From Candidatus Rifleibacteriota bacterium (GTDB taxonomy: Bacteria > Muiribacteriota > Ozemobacteria > Ozemobacterales > Ozemobacteraceae), in assembly GCA_015233155.1 (NCBI GenBank), contig JADFYG010000020.1, positions 20,861 to 84,860 on the forward strand: 64,000 bases of DNA, given 5' to 3'. Position numbers and translations under genes: made by a program. Under the pieces are notes generated by a model. The model was not told where the DNA came from. It searched no databases and was given only the letters and a program-made list of their open reading frames with translations. Below are positions 8,213 through 15,328 of this stretch, in pieces (positions within the stretch are counted from its first letter, which is position 1; the number at the start of each line of letters is the position of its first letter).

Positions 8213-8462
8213 ATCAGATAGGGATTGGCTTTTTTCGAGCGGAGCATACCACATCTCAGTTTTGCGAGTCAAAGACCGATTTTTTGAGTATTTCTGACAA
8301 TTGAGGTAAGGATGGATTTTAGATCGAAAAACAAGGAATGGTATAATGTAGTCAACTACTCGTTATCGTTCTGTTATCATTGCTTTGAATTGAGGCGAGG
8401 TGCGAGCTGCGGCCTGAATGTTTCTTGTGGAAAAATTGTTGGCAAATTGTGAGGTTTGCATC
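8213..8462. other. Left border of inserted segment, no gene seen
   Basis: This 250-base stretch joins the mvhA remnant to the triple-HPt gene. I see no coding sequence in it. It holds the first copy of an imperfect direct repeat (AATTGAGGT, then about 18 variable bases, then CGAAAAACAAGG and TGGTATAA, at 8299-8346) whose second copy lies just after the HPt gene. No transposase or integrase signature is visible. Confidence 0.6.
8299..8346 (+). repeat. Imperfect direct repeat flanking the HPt gene (left copy)
   Basis: Shares AATTGAGGT, CGAAAAACAAGG and TGGTATAA, in the same order and near-identical spacing, with 9925-9970. The two copies bracket the 493-codon frame that contains the HPt gene, so they may mark the edges of a smaller unit inside the larger insert, or be duplicated promoter-like DNA (both end in a TATAAT/TATAAA-like block). 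Confidence 0.55.
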
Positions 8463-9899
8463 ATGAGTCATGATGATATGAAGGTTCCATTTCCGATACT
8501 GTCGACTTCCAGTTGTTCATCGAGTGATGGTGATGTGAAACTGGCGTTTGAAAAATACATGGAATTAACCAATTTATATCAAACCCTTGTGAAGAACAAT
8601 CGGCTTAAGGATGCGGAAAAAGTCCTGCTTGCCATCGAAGCCGCGAAAAACGAGTATGAAGCCGAACTTATTGATGAGAAAGAACGGGAAGAAGTTGAAA
8701 AAGGGGACGAGAGCCTACGTGTCCAGTATATGAACAAGTGTATCGATGTTGCCCGAAAGAGTCTCGATATGCTGGATAAAAGTCTCCTGGAATTGAAGCA
8801 AAATCCCACCAATTCTGAGGCCTTGCGGGAAATCAGGCACTTCGTGCATACCTTTGGCTGCAAAATGGTAAGGTTGGGCTATTTTAACTTTTTCTTATTT
8901 ACCTCTGATTTATACCACTTCCTTTTGTCACTATCGCAGTGCAAGTTAGCAGTTTCCTCTCAGATAATGGATTTGCTCATTGAAGTGGCTGGTATGTTGC
9001 GGGTTCTGATGAATGACGTCATTTCCAAAACCGATTCCAAGGTTCATTCGGAAGTGATTTCCCAAATACTTAAAAAACTCGAAGATGCAGAGTCAACCCT
9101 GCCCGAAAAAATACCGGATCCCCGGTATGTGGAAATGTGCATTGTTGATTTCCGGAAGCAACTCGATATGTTGGATAAAAGTCTCATTGATTGGAATCAG
9201 GATCTCTGCAATTTACAGGTCATGCTGAAAATCGATTATATCGCGGGCGAATTGAAAGCCATGGCGGATATCATGGGTTTTGGAAATGTTATCCATTTAC
9301 TCAAAGAAATGAGAAATATAGTTTATAAACTGGAGGATTTCGAGTTGGCAGTTTCCTCTGAGATAGTGGATTTGCTGATTGAAACGACTGGTGTGTTGCG
9401 GATTCTGATAAATGACATCATTTCCAAAACCGATTCCAGGATTGATGTGGAAGTGATTTCAAAAAAACTCAATGACGCAGCATCTGTCAAACTCCATGTA
9501 GCAAGAGTGGATCCCCGGTTTAAAGGCATGTATATCAGTAGCTCCCAGAATTGTCTCGAATATATGGATATAAATCTCCTGAAGTTGAAGCAGGATCCCG
9601 GCAACTCCGAAGTTAGGCGGATAATCTTTATGACCGTGGTCCAATTGAAAGGCTTGCCGACTATCATGGGTTTTGAAAAGGTGGTCCATTTGGCTCAGCA
9701 AATGGAAAATATCCTCAATAAACTGGAGACTAGCGAGTCAGCAGTTTCCTCTCAGGTAGTGGATTTGCTAATTGAAACTGCCGGTGCGTTGCGGATTCTG
9801 ATAAATGACATCATTTCCAATACCGATTCCAAGGTTGAAGTGGAAGCGCTTTCAAAAAAACTCAGTGACACAGTATCCGTCACACTTCCTGAAAAATGA
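8463..9899 (+). CDS. Triple HPt-like repeat protein, mostly without the phosphorylatable histidine
   Basis: 478 residues from the ATG at 8463, preferred over 8418 because GTGAGG lies about 8 bases upstream. After a coiled N-terminal region (about 1-85) come three repeats of about 125 residues that follow the CheA P1/HPt pattern: a helix of the type LDMLDKSLLELKQNP, the active-site helix, an xIMGFxxVVHLxxxMENIL helix, and a SAVSSQVVDLLIETAGALRI helix. In repeat 1 the active-site helix reads HFVHTFGCKM and H129 aligns with the phosphorylated histidine. In repeats 2 and 3 the histidine is replaced (IDYIAGELKAM and TVVQLKGLPTIMGF). It sits opposite to the hydrogenase operon, inside the duplicated mvhA ends. 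Function is unknown; phosphotransfer scaffold or decoy is inference. Confidence 0.72.
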   Translation: MSHDDMKVPFPILSTSSCSSSDGDVKLAFEKYMELTNLYQTLVKNNRLKDAEKVLLAIEAAKNEYEAELIDEKEREEVEKGDESLRVQYMNKCIDVARKSLDMLDKSLLELKQNPTNSEALREIRHFVHTFGCKMVRLGYFNFFLFTSDLYHFLLSLSQCKLAVSSQIMDLLIEVAGMLRVLMNDVISKTDSKVHSEVISQILKKLEDAESTLPEKIPDPRYVEMCIVDFRKQLDMLDKSLIDWNQDLCNLQVMLKIDYIAGELKAMADIMGFGNVIHLLKEMRNIVYKLEDFELAVSSEIVDLLIETTGVLRILINDIISKTDSRIDVEVISKKLNDAASVKLHVARVDPRFKGMYISSSQNCLEYMDINLLKLKQDPGNSEVRRIIFMTVVQLKGLPTIMGFEKVVHLAQQMENILNKLETSESAVSSQVVDLLIETAGALRILINDIISNTDSKVEVEALSKKLSDTVSVTLPEK

Positions 9900-9924
9900 G
9901 CGGAACCCAAAAATCGAAAGTTGA

Positions 9925-9972
9925 AATTGAGGTTGGTATATAATTTTGAGCGAAAAACAAGGTTTGGTATAA
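9925..9972 (+). repeat. Imperfect direct repeat flanking the HPt gene (right copy)
   Basis: Second copy of the repeat described at 8299-8346: AATTGAGGT, variable block, then CGAAAAACAAGG and TGGTATAA. It lies 25 bases after the stop of the HPt gene and 85 bases before the peptidase start, so it could also supply promoter DNA for the peptidase. Confidence 0.55.
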
Positions 9973-10056
9973 ACCGGTTCGTGAAAGCAAATTCCCATCT
10001 GATGGTATTCTGTGTCTGAAAAACATATTCGACAATCTTCGCACGGAGGCTTTCCG

Positions 10057-12555
10057 ATGAAAGCTCATCGCACCCTTTCTGGAAATATTTTTGCAAATAG
10101 ATGCGTTCAATATCTGCATCTGTTTGCGTCGGTTACAATGTTTTTGCTGGCAATTGGCGGAATTAGTGCGGTTGCGGTGGCGGCCGATGAAATATACAAG
10201 CTCCCGCCGCAGCGCATTGTCGAGATTGTTGACACTCCGGACACGCCGGCCAGCGTGATGGCGCCGCAGGGCGATATGCTGATGCTAATTGAGCGTCAGG
10301 AACTGATATCGATTGCAGATCTGGCCGAGCCGATCCTGCGCCTCGCCGGCATACGTTTTTGGCCACGGAGAAATTCTATTCAGAGGAAGAGCTTTACGCG
10401 TCGGGTGACCGTGAAGTCTATTAAGAATGGTACTGAAACTGTCCTGCAAATGTCCGCCGGAATGAAGGGCGGCTGGCCGAAGTTCTCTCCGAATGGCCGA
10501 AAAATCGCAATCTCTAATGTTGCCAGTGAAGGTATCGAGGTCTGGGTCTTTGATTCGGCAAACGGCATAGGCAGAAAGGTCGTCGATGCACGTACCAACG
10601 GCATACTGCTGCCGGTATACGGCTGGGAACGCGACAGCAGGCATTTACTTGTGCCACTCGTTCCCGCTGATCGTGGCGTTGCGCCGGTTAACCCGTTGGC
10701 TCCCGCCGGACCCAATATCCTGGAAACGCGTGGTGTGCTGGCAAAGAACCGCACCTACCAGGATCTTCTCCAGACCGCTGCAGACGAGGAGTTGTTCGCG
10801 TATTACGCACGCTCCCAGTTGGCACGGATCGATATCGAGAGTGGCGAGACGAAGCCGATTGGCCGACCGGATTGGTATGTTGGTGTTTCACCTTCACCCG
10901 ATGGCTCGCAACTGCTCGTAGAACGACTCGATCGGCCGTTTTCGCGGTCCGTTCCATATGATCTGTTTCCGCGTGTGTTCGAGATATGGAATGCGAGTGA
11001 TGGCACGGTGCTAAAAACCTTGTGGCATCGTCCCCTTGCGATCCAGCTGCCGATCGAAGGTGTGGTGACAGGTCCGCGTGACTTTCAGTGGAATCAGCTT
11101 GCCTCAGCTTCTCTGCTTTGGAGCGAGGCGCTGGATGGCGGCGATCCATCGGCCACGGCAACTTTCCGGGATAGATTGATGATACTATCGGCTCCGTTTA
11201 CTGGTTCTCCTACGCCGGTCATCGATCTGCCCCAACGATATTCCAACACTATTTGGCTTGATCGACCTGGTTGGATGCTGGTTACCGACTATGATCGAGA
11301 CAAGCGCCGGCGGAAAACCAGACTTGTCGAGCTGGATAATCTAAAAACAGCGTCCGAAGCTCCTTTGATCTTCGACCTGTCGGTTCATGACGAATACAAT
11401 TTTCCGGGAGACCCTGTCCATCACAGTTATCCGGACGGTCGAACCGTCGCGATTCTCGCATCCGATACAATATTTCTTTCTGGGTATGGTGCAACTGTCG
11501 ATGGATATCGTCCATTCCTGCAAAGATATTCGTTATCTGACAATAAAAAGTTCGAACTGTTTCGCGCGGCGACCGATACCTTCGAGTATTTCGTCGACTT
11601 CGCAGACGAATCGCGCTCAAAGATCGTCACGACCAGGGAAAGTCCCACGCTGCCACCAAATATCTTTGTCCGGTCATTGCCTGCAGCGGGATTGAGCGGT
11701 GAGCGCGCAGGGGAACCGGTTGCGGTGACTGCGTTCACGGATTCCATCCCGGAATTCGGGCGGATAAGGAAAGAGCTGTTGTCGTATCGCCGTGCAGACG
11801 GCATACCGCTTTCCGGGACATTATATTATCCGCTTGACTATGCCTCTGGAACGCGAGTCCCGGTTGTTGTTTCCGCTTACCCGCTCGAATACACGAATGC
11901 CAGTGATGCAGGGCAGGTTCGCTCTGTAACAAACCGTTATTCAAGGATTGGGCGTGACTCTTTCCTGTTTTTTGTTCTGCATGGATATGCGGTTCTCGAG
12001 AATGCCGAGATTCCGATAGTGGGTGATCCATTGCATGCGAATGACACATTCGTCGAGCAATTGAAGGCTGGGGCTCAGGCGGCAGTCGATGCGCTGGTCG
12101 CGAAGGGAGTCGCCGATCGAGGGCGGATCGGCGTTGTTGGCCACTCATATGGCGCGTTCATGGTTGCGAATCTCCTCGCGCATACCGACCTTTTCGCTGC
12201 CGGAATCGCTCGCAGCGGCGCATACAATCGGACGCTGACCCCGTTTGGTTTCCAGGGAGAGCGCCGCACCTACTGGGAAGCGACCGACGTCTACACGAAG
12301 CTGTCGCCATTCACCCATGCTGACAAGATAAAGAAACCCCTGTTGATGATCCATGGAGAAGTCGACGATAACTCGGGCACGTTTCCGATGCAGAGCGAGA
12401 GGATGTTCGCGGCGATTGGCGGACATGGTGGCACCGCCCGTCTGGTGATTCTTCCTTACGAAGCGCATGCATACTGTGCGCGTGAATCAGTTCTGCATGT
12501 GCTCGCGGAAAGTTTTGACTGGTTTGACCATTACGTTCGGGAACAAAAACCCTGA
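10057..12555 (+). CDS. Exported S9-family serine peptidase resembling glutamyl endopeptidase (S9D type)
   Basis: 832 residues from the ATG at 10057, which follows GGAGG by 7 bases; an upstream start at 10012 has no such site. A signal peptide runs to about residue 44 (AVAVAADEIYK). The N-terminal propeller begins with IVEIVDTPDTPASVMAPQG and ISIADLAEPILRLAGIRFWP, which I recognise from S9D glutamyl endopeptidases. The C-terminal alpha/beta hydrolase has the catalytic serine S697 in GHSYGAFM, the aspartate at 770 or 771 in GEVDDNSGT and H804 in YEAHAYC. The enzyme should cleave peptides in the periplasm or outside the cell. Codon choice is richer in GCG, CCG and CGC than the neighbouring HPt gene, which suggests a different origin. 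It lies opposite to the hydrogenase genes. Confidence 0.9.
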   Translation: MKAHRTLSGNIFANRCVQYLHLFASVTMFLLAIGGISAVAVAADEIYKLPPQRIVEIVDTPDTPASVMAPQGDMLMLIERQELISIADLAEPILRLAGIRFWPRRNSIQRKSFTRRVTVKSIKNGTETVLQMSAGMKGGWPKFSPNGRKIAISNVASEGIEVWVFDSANGIGRKVVDARTNGILLPVYGWERDSRHLLVPLVPADRGVAPVNPLAPAGPNILETRGVLAKNRTYQDLLQTAADEELFAYYARSQLARIDIESGETKPIGRPDWYVGVSPSPDGSQLLVERLDRPFSRSVPYDLFPRVFEIWNASDGTVLKTLWHRPLAIQLPIEGVVTGPRDFQWNQLASASLLWSEALDGGDPSATATFRDRLMILSAPFTGSPTPVIDLPQRYSNTIWLDRPGWMLVTDYDRDKRRRKTRLVELDNLKTASEAPLIFDLSVHDEYNFPGDPVHHSYPDGRTVAILASDTIFLSGYGATVDGYRPFLQRYSLSDNKKFELFRAATDTFEYFVDFADESRSKIVTTRESPTLPPNIFVRSLPAAGLSGERAGEPVAVTAFTDSIPEFGRIRKELLSYRRADGIPLSGTLYYPLDYASGTRVPVVVSAYPLEYTNASDAGQVRSVTNRYSRIGRDSFLFFVLHGYAVLENAEIPIVGDPLHANDTFVEQLKAGAQAAVDALVAKGVADRGRIGVVGHSYGAFMVANLLAHTDLFAAGIARSGAYNRTLTPFGFQGERRTYWEATDVYTKLSPFTHADKIKKPLLMIHGEVDDNSGTFPMQSERMFAAIGGHGGTARLVILPYEAHAYCARESVLHVLAESFDWFDHYVREQKP

Positions 12556-12573
12556 ACCCGATCTTCACAGTTC

Positions 12574-12780
12574 CATAACATCAGTCCCTCTGGTGGGTTT
12601 CCAGAATGTTGCCCCTGGAATCCCTGATGTTCACGATCAGCTGCATTTCACCCGGCAGCGAATGCGTGGCGCAGGAGAAGCACGGATCATAGAGTCGAAA
12701 TGCCATTTCAATCTGATTCAGCAGGCCTTCGGATACAACTTTCCCTTTGGTTATAAGCTTTTCCGCCGCCCGTTTCAGGG
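12574..12780 (-). repeat. Copy B of the 207-bp mvhA 3'-end duplication (inside intact mvhA)
   Basis: Matches copy A (8006-8212) over 207 bases without gaps. It includes the last coding bases of mvhA, its stop, and the bases TGTTATG that in copy A form the spacer and start codon of the maturation protease. Directly after that ATG the similarity stops and the 3' end of the peptidase gene begins, so the junction lies at the former protease start codon. Confidence 0.92.
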
Positions 12781-14071
12781 ACATTGTAATGGGAGCATAA
12801 TTGTTGGTGGTTCCGACGATGAGATTTACACTCGTCAGAATCCCGCGACTGTCAGCTTCGAAATGGTGGGTCAGCGTTCCGCGGGGCGCTTCGACAGCAC
12901 CGATTCCGCCGGCCGGATTGATCTCACCGGAAGGCAGTATCCGGGTTTTGTCAGACAGGATCTCGTCGTCCCGGGCCAGTTCAAGCATGCGCTCAGCGGC
13001 ATAGAGCAGCTCTATAAGTCGCGCCCAATGAGTAGCCAGACGATGATGTACGGGCTGATAACGGCCGTCAATTTTCCTGCTTCCAAGGGTGTTATAGAAG
13101 CGTTCAAAATGCTCCTGGGCCTCGGGTGTTGCCATGGAATCGGCGGCATTGAGCCGGGACAGAGGAGATGCACAGTAGACGCCGCTCTCATTGCCATCGA
13201 CAAAGCCTTTCCAGCCGACATTTTTCAGATACGGATATTTCAGATACGTCCAGGGTTCGACCCGCTCCGCGATATGCTTGGAGTAATCCCTGGCCGGATA
13301 TTTGATGAACTCTTTTCCCTCGGGGGTCACAACCCGAATCTTGCCATCATAGAAGTTGACCTGGTTTCTCTCATCAACCATGCCCATGTAGTAGGTCTTA
13401 TGATAATAAATATCTGAGGTGACCATCGACAGGAGTTTAGCGTTCTTCAATACCAGGTCATCAAAAATCTTCAGGGAAAACCTGGCGAAATCAATGTTTT
13501 TCATCGCAGAATCCAGGATCGTCTTCCGCTCTTCATTGGAAATTCTGCGCGACCACCCCCCTGGCACTCCTCCAACCGGGTGGACTGCCCTTCCGCCTAT
13601 GGTCTTGATGATGTCATGGTTTCTTGACCGGCACTCAAAAACCTGTTTTCCTATGTCCAGGCCTACCTTGCGGATCACGCCCAGAATATTCCTTTCTTCA
13701 GGAGGTGCATCAGGACCCACAATGAAATCCGGTCCACCGAGGGCATAAAAATGAGTGGTATGGTCAGCAACGTAAAAGGCTGAATACAGCAGTTCCCTGA
13801 TCTTTTTTCCCGCCGGAGGAACCTCGACCATGAACAGATCGTCAAGCGCCTTGGCTGCAGCCATGTGATGGGCTTCCGGACAAACTCCGCATATTCGGCT
13901 GGTAATGACGGGCATTTCCTCGGCCTGACGCCCTACACAGAAACGCTCAAAACCTCTTAACTCCGGAATCTGAAAATACACGTTCTGAACGCTGCCGTCA
14001 TCATTCAGGAATATTTCAATCCGGCCGTGGCCTTCGAGACGAGTGATCGGATCAATGGTGATTCTTGTCAT
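12581..14071 (-). CDS. mvhA: NiFe hydrogenase large subunit (MvhA type)
   Basis: 496 residues starting MTRITIDPITRLEGHGRIEI. The nickel-iron site ligands are present: C61 and C64 in RICGVCPEAHH and C464 and C467 in DPCFSCATH. The protein continues for 26 residues after that histidine (SLPG to HQRD), the tail that the maturation peptidase removes. It oxidises or makes hydrogen and, with MvhG and MvhD, feeds HdrA. It starts 18 bases after mvhG. Downstream the operon is broken: the next gene on this strand, the peptidase, is about 4.6 kb away behind two genes on the other strand. Transcription of hdrA-mvhD-tusA may thus need its own promoter. Confidence 0.96.
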   Translation of the reverse strand: MTRITIDPITRLEGHGRIEIFLNDDGSVQNVYFQIPELRGFERFCVGRQAEEMPVITSRICGVCPEAHHMAAAKALDDLFMVEVPPAGKKIRELLYSAFYVADHTTHFYALGGPDFIVGPDAPPEERNILGVIRKVGLDIGKQVFECRSRNHDIIKTIGGRAVHPVGGVPGGWSRRISNEERKTILDSAMKNIDFARFSLKIFDDLVLKNAKLLSMVTSDIYYHKTYYMGMVDERNQVNFYDGKIRVVTPEGKEFIKYPARDYSKHIAERVEPWTYLKYPYLKNVGWKGFVDGNESGVYCASPLSRLNAADSMATPEAQEHFERFYNTLGSRKIDGRYQPVHHRLATHWARLIELLYAAERMLELARDDEILSDKTRILPSGEINPAGGIGAVEAPRGTLTHHFEADSRGILTSVNLIVGTTNNYAPITMSLKRAAEKLITKGKVVSEGLLNQIEMAFRLYDPCFSCATHSLPGEMQLIVNIRDSRGNILETHQRD

Positions 14072-14089
14072 GGAAATCCTTTGCCGGGA

Positions 14090-15082
14090 CTATTCGCTGG
14101 TTTTCTTGAGAATGGAATCCGCCAGCGAAAACTTGTAGGCCATTCCGGGGAAATCCGGGATCCTGGCTATTTTTTCATCGATAATCCTCGACAATTCCTG
14201 TTCCTCTAGTTCCTTCAGATCATCGAAGTTCAAAAGACCACCAATGGTTCCAGCCATTTTTGCGCCCTGGTCTGATACACCGTCCGGCGGGCCATAGCAG
14301 CCGGTGCATGGCATGTTTGCCGTCGGGCATAAAGCGCCGCAGCCATCCCGGGTCGCAACTCCCATGCAGAACAAACCTTGTTCCAGGAGACATTTTTCCG
14401 TGTCCGGAATGACTTCGTGACAGCGAACCAGACGTTCGATTTTCCTGTTCTCATTCTTCTTTCTTGCACATTCGTCGCAGACGCTTTTTGTTCCCGCACC
14501 AATAACGCTTCCACGCGGCGGAAGAGGTTTGCCATTTATTATGTGCTCGATCACTTCCAGTATCCGGTGGGTTTCCGGAGGACACCCAGGAATGATGTAA
14601 TCAATCGGAACTGTCTGTGCGAGGGTTCTGACCTGTTCAAAGAAATCAGGCAATTCAACTTCTCCGCCGGGAACGGTGGTTTTCCCGCCCGGAATGATTC
14701 CATCCGGGTTGTCGATTGACGGGTTATTCAGGTAAATTGTATCAAAATGATCTTTCCTGGAATGGAAATTCGAGAGGGCCGGAATGCCGCCGCCGGCGGC
14801 ACAGGCTCCGAAAGCGATCAATAAACCGGATTTTTTCCTCATCAGTATTGCCATTTCCTCGTTTTCACGAGTGCGGATCGCTCCGTTAAAAAACGTAATG
14901 GCGATGCTTCCATCCGGCATGGCTTCCACATCTTTGCGCTTCGTATCCATGATGCATGGACAGAAAACCAGGTCAAAATGATTGTCTACCAAAAGAAGTT
15001 TTTCATGGAGATTGATCAGCGAGATTTCGCAACCTCCGCATGAAGACGCCCAGTAAAAGGCAATTTTGGGTTTACCGATCAT
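14090..15082 (-). CDS. mvhG: NiFe hydrogenase small subunit (MvhG type)
   Basis: 330 residues. The N-terminal FYWASSCGGCEISLINL holds the proximal-cluster cysteines, followed by GACAAGGGIPAL and IDYIIPGCPPETHRI. Later cysteines (SVCDECARKK, CLLEQGLFCMG, CGALCPTANMPCTGCYG) bind two more clusters, as in MvhG and related cytoplasmic hydrogenases. There is no twin-arginine signal, so the enzyme is cytoplasmic. It passes electrons from the NiFe centre to MvhD and HdrA. It is the first gene of the operon, preceded by 246 bases of repeat-rich DNA. Confidence 0.95.
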   Translation of the reverse strand: MIGKPKIAFYWASSCGGCEISLINLHEKLLLVDNHFDLVFCPCIMDTKRKDVEAMPDGSIAITFFNGAIRTRENEEMAILMRKKSGLLIAFGACAAGGGIPALSNFHSRKDHFDTIYLNNPSIDNPDGIIPGGKTTVPGGEVELPDFFEQVRTLAQTVPIDYIIPGCPPETHRILEVIEHIINGKPLPPRGSVIGAGTKSVCDECARKKNENRKIERLVRCHEVIPDTEKCLLEQGLFCMGVATRDGCGALCPTANMPCTGCYGPPDGVSDQGAKMAGTIGGLLNFDDLKELEEQELSRIIDEKIARIPDFPGMAYKFSLADSILKKTSE

Positions 15083-15116
15083 TACTAGAGCCTCTTAATA
15101 GAAGTACGACAGGAAT

Positions 15117-15258
15117 ACCACTAAGTTAAGGACACTGAACTGAATTTTAACCACAGATGCACACAGATGTACACGGATAAAGCCGGACAAATTCTCAGTT
15201 CAACTTGTAGGGACACGGCATGCTGCGTCCAGGAAAACCGATTTATGCGTTAACTTAG
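15117..15258. repeat. Repeat-rich spacer: CACTAAGTTAA, TTAACCACAGATG and palindrome copies
   Basis: Three dispersed motifs occur in this spacer before mvhG. CACTAAGTTAA is at 15119-15129 with an inverted copy near 15248. A TTAACCACAGATG-type block with a CACAGATGTACACGGAT tail runs over 15146-15178. An imperfect palindrome, GGACACGGCATGCTGCGTCC, is at 15211-15230. The first two motifs recur at 19.1-19.3 kb, and the others at 25.2, 48.3, 49.6 and 55.8 kb. No gene is seen in 15083-15328. Confidence 0.7.
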
Positions 15259-15328
15259 TGAAATTCAAGTATGTCACAATAATATCAGATTAGTATGTCC
15301 ACCGCACTGTAATAAACGCGCAATGTCC

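Noticed and set aside
8213..12573. Possible mobile element with its own integrase or transposase
   Set aside because: No recombinase motif or terminal inverted repeat was found within the segment; only the 207-bp flanks and shorter direct repeats are visible.
12467..13417. Long plus-strand frame of 316 codons opposite mvhA
   Set aside because: It is antisense to a well-supported hydrogenase gene, has no recognisable domain and mirrors its codon pattern.
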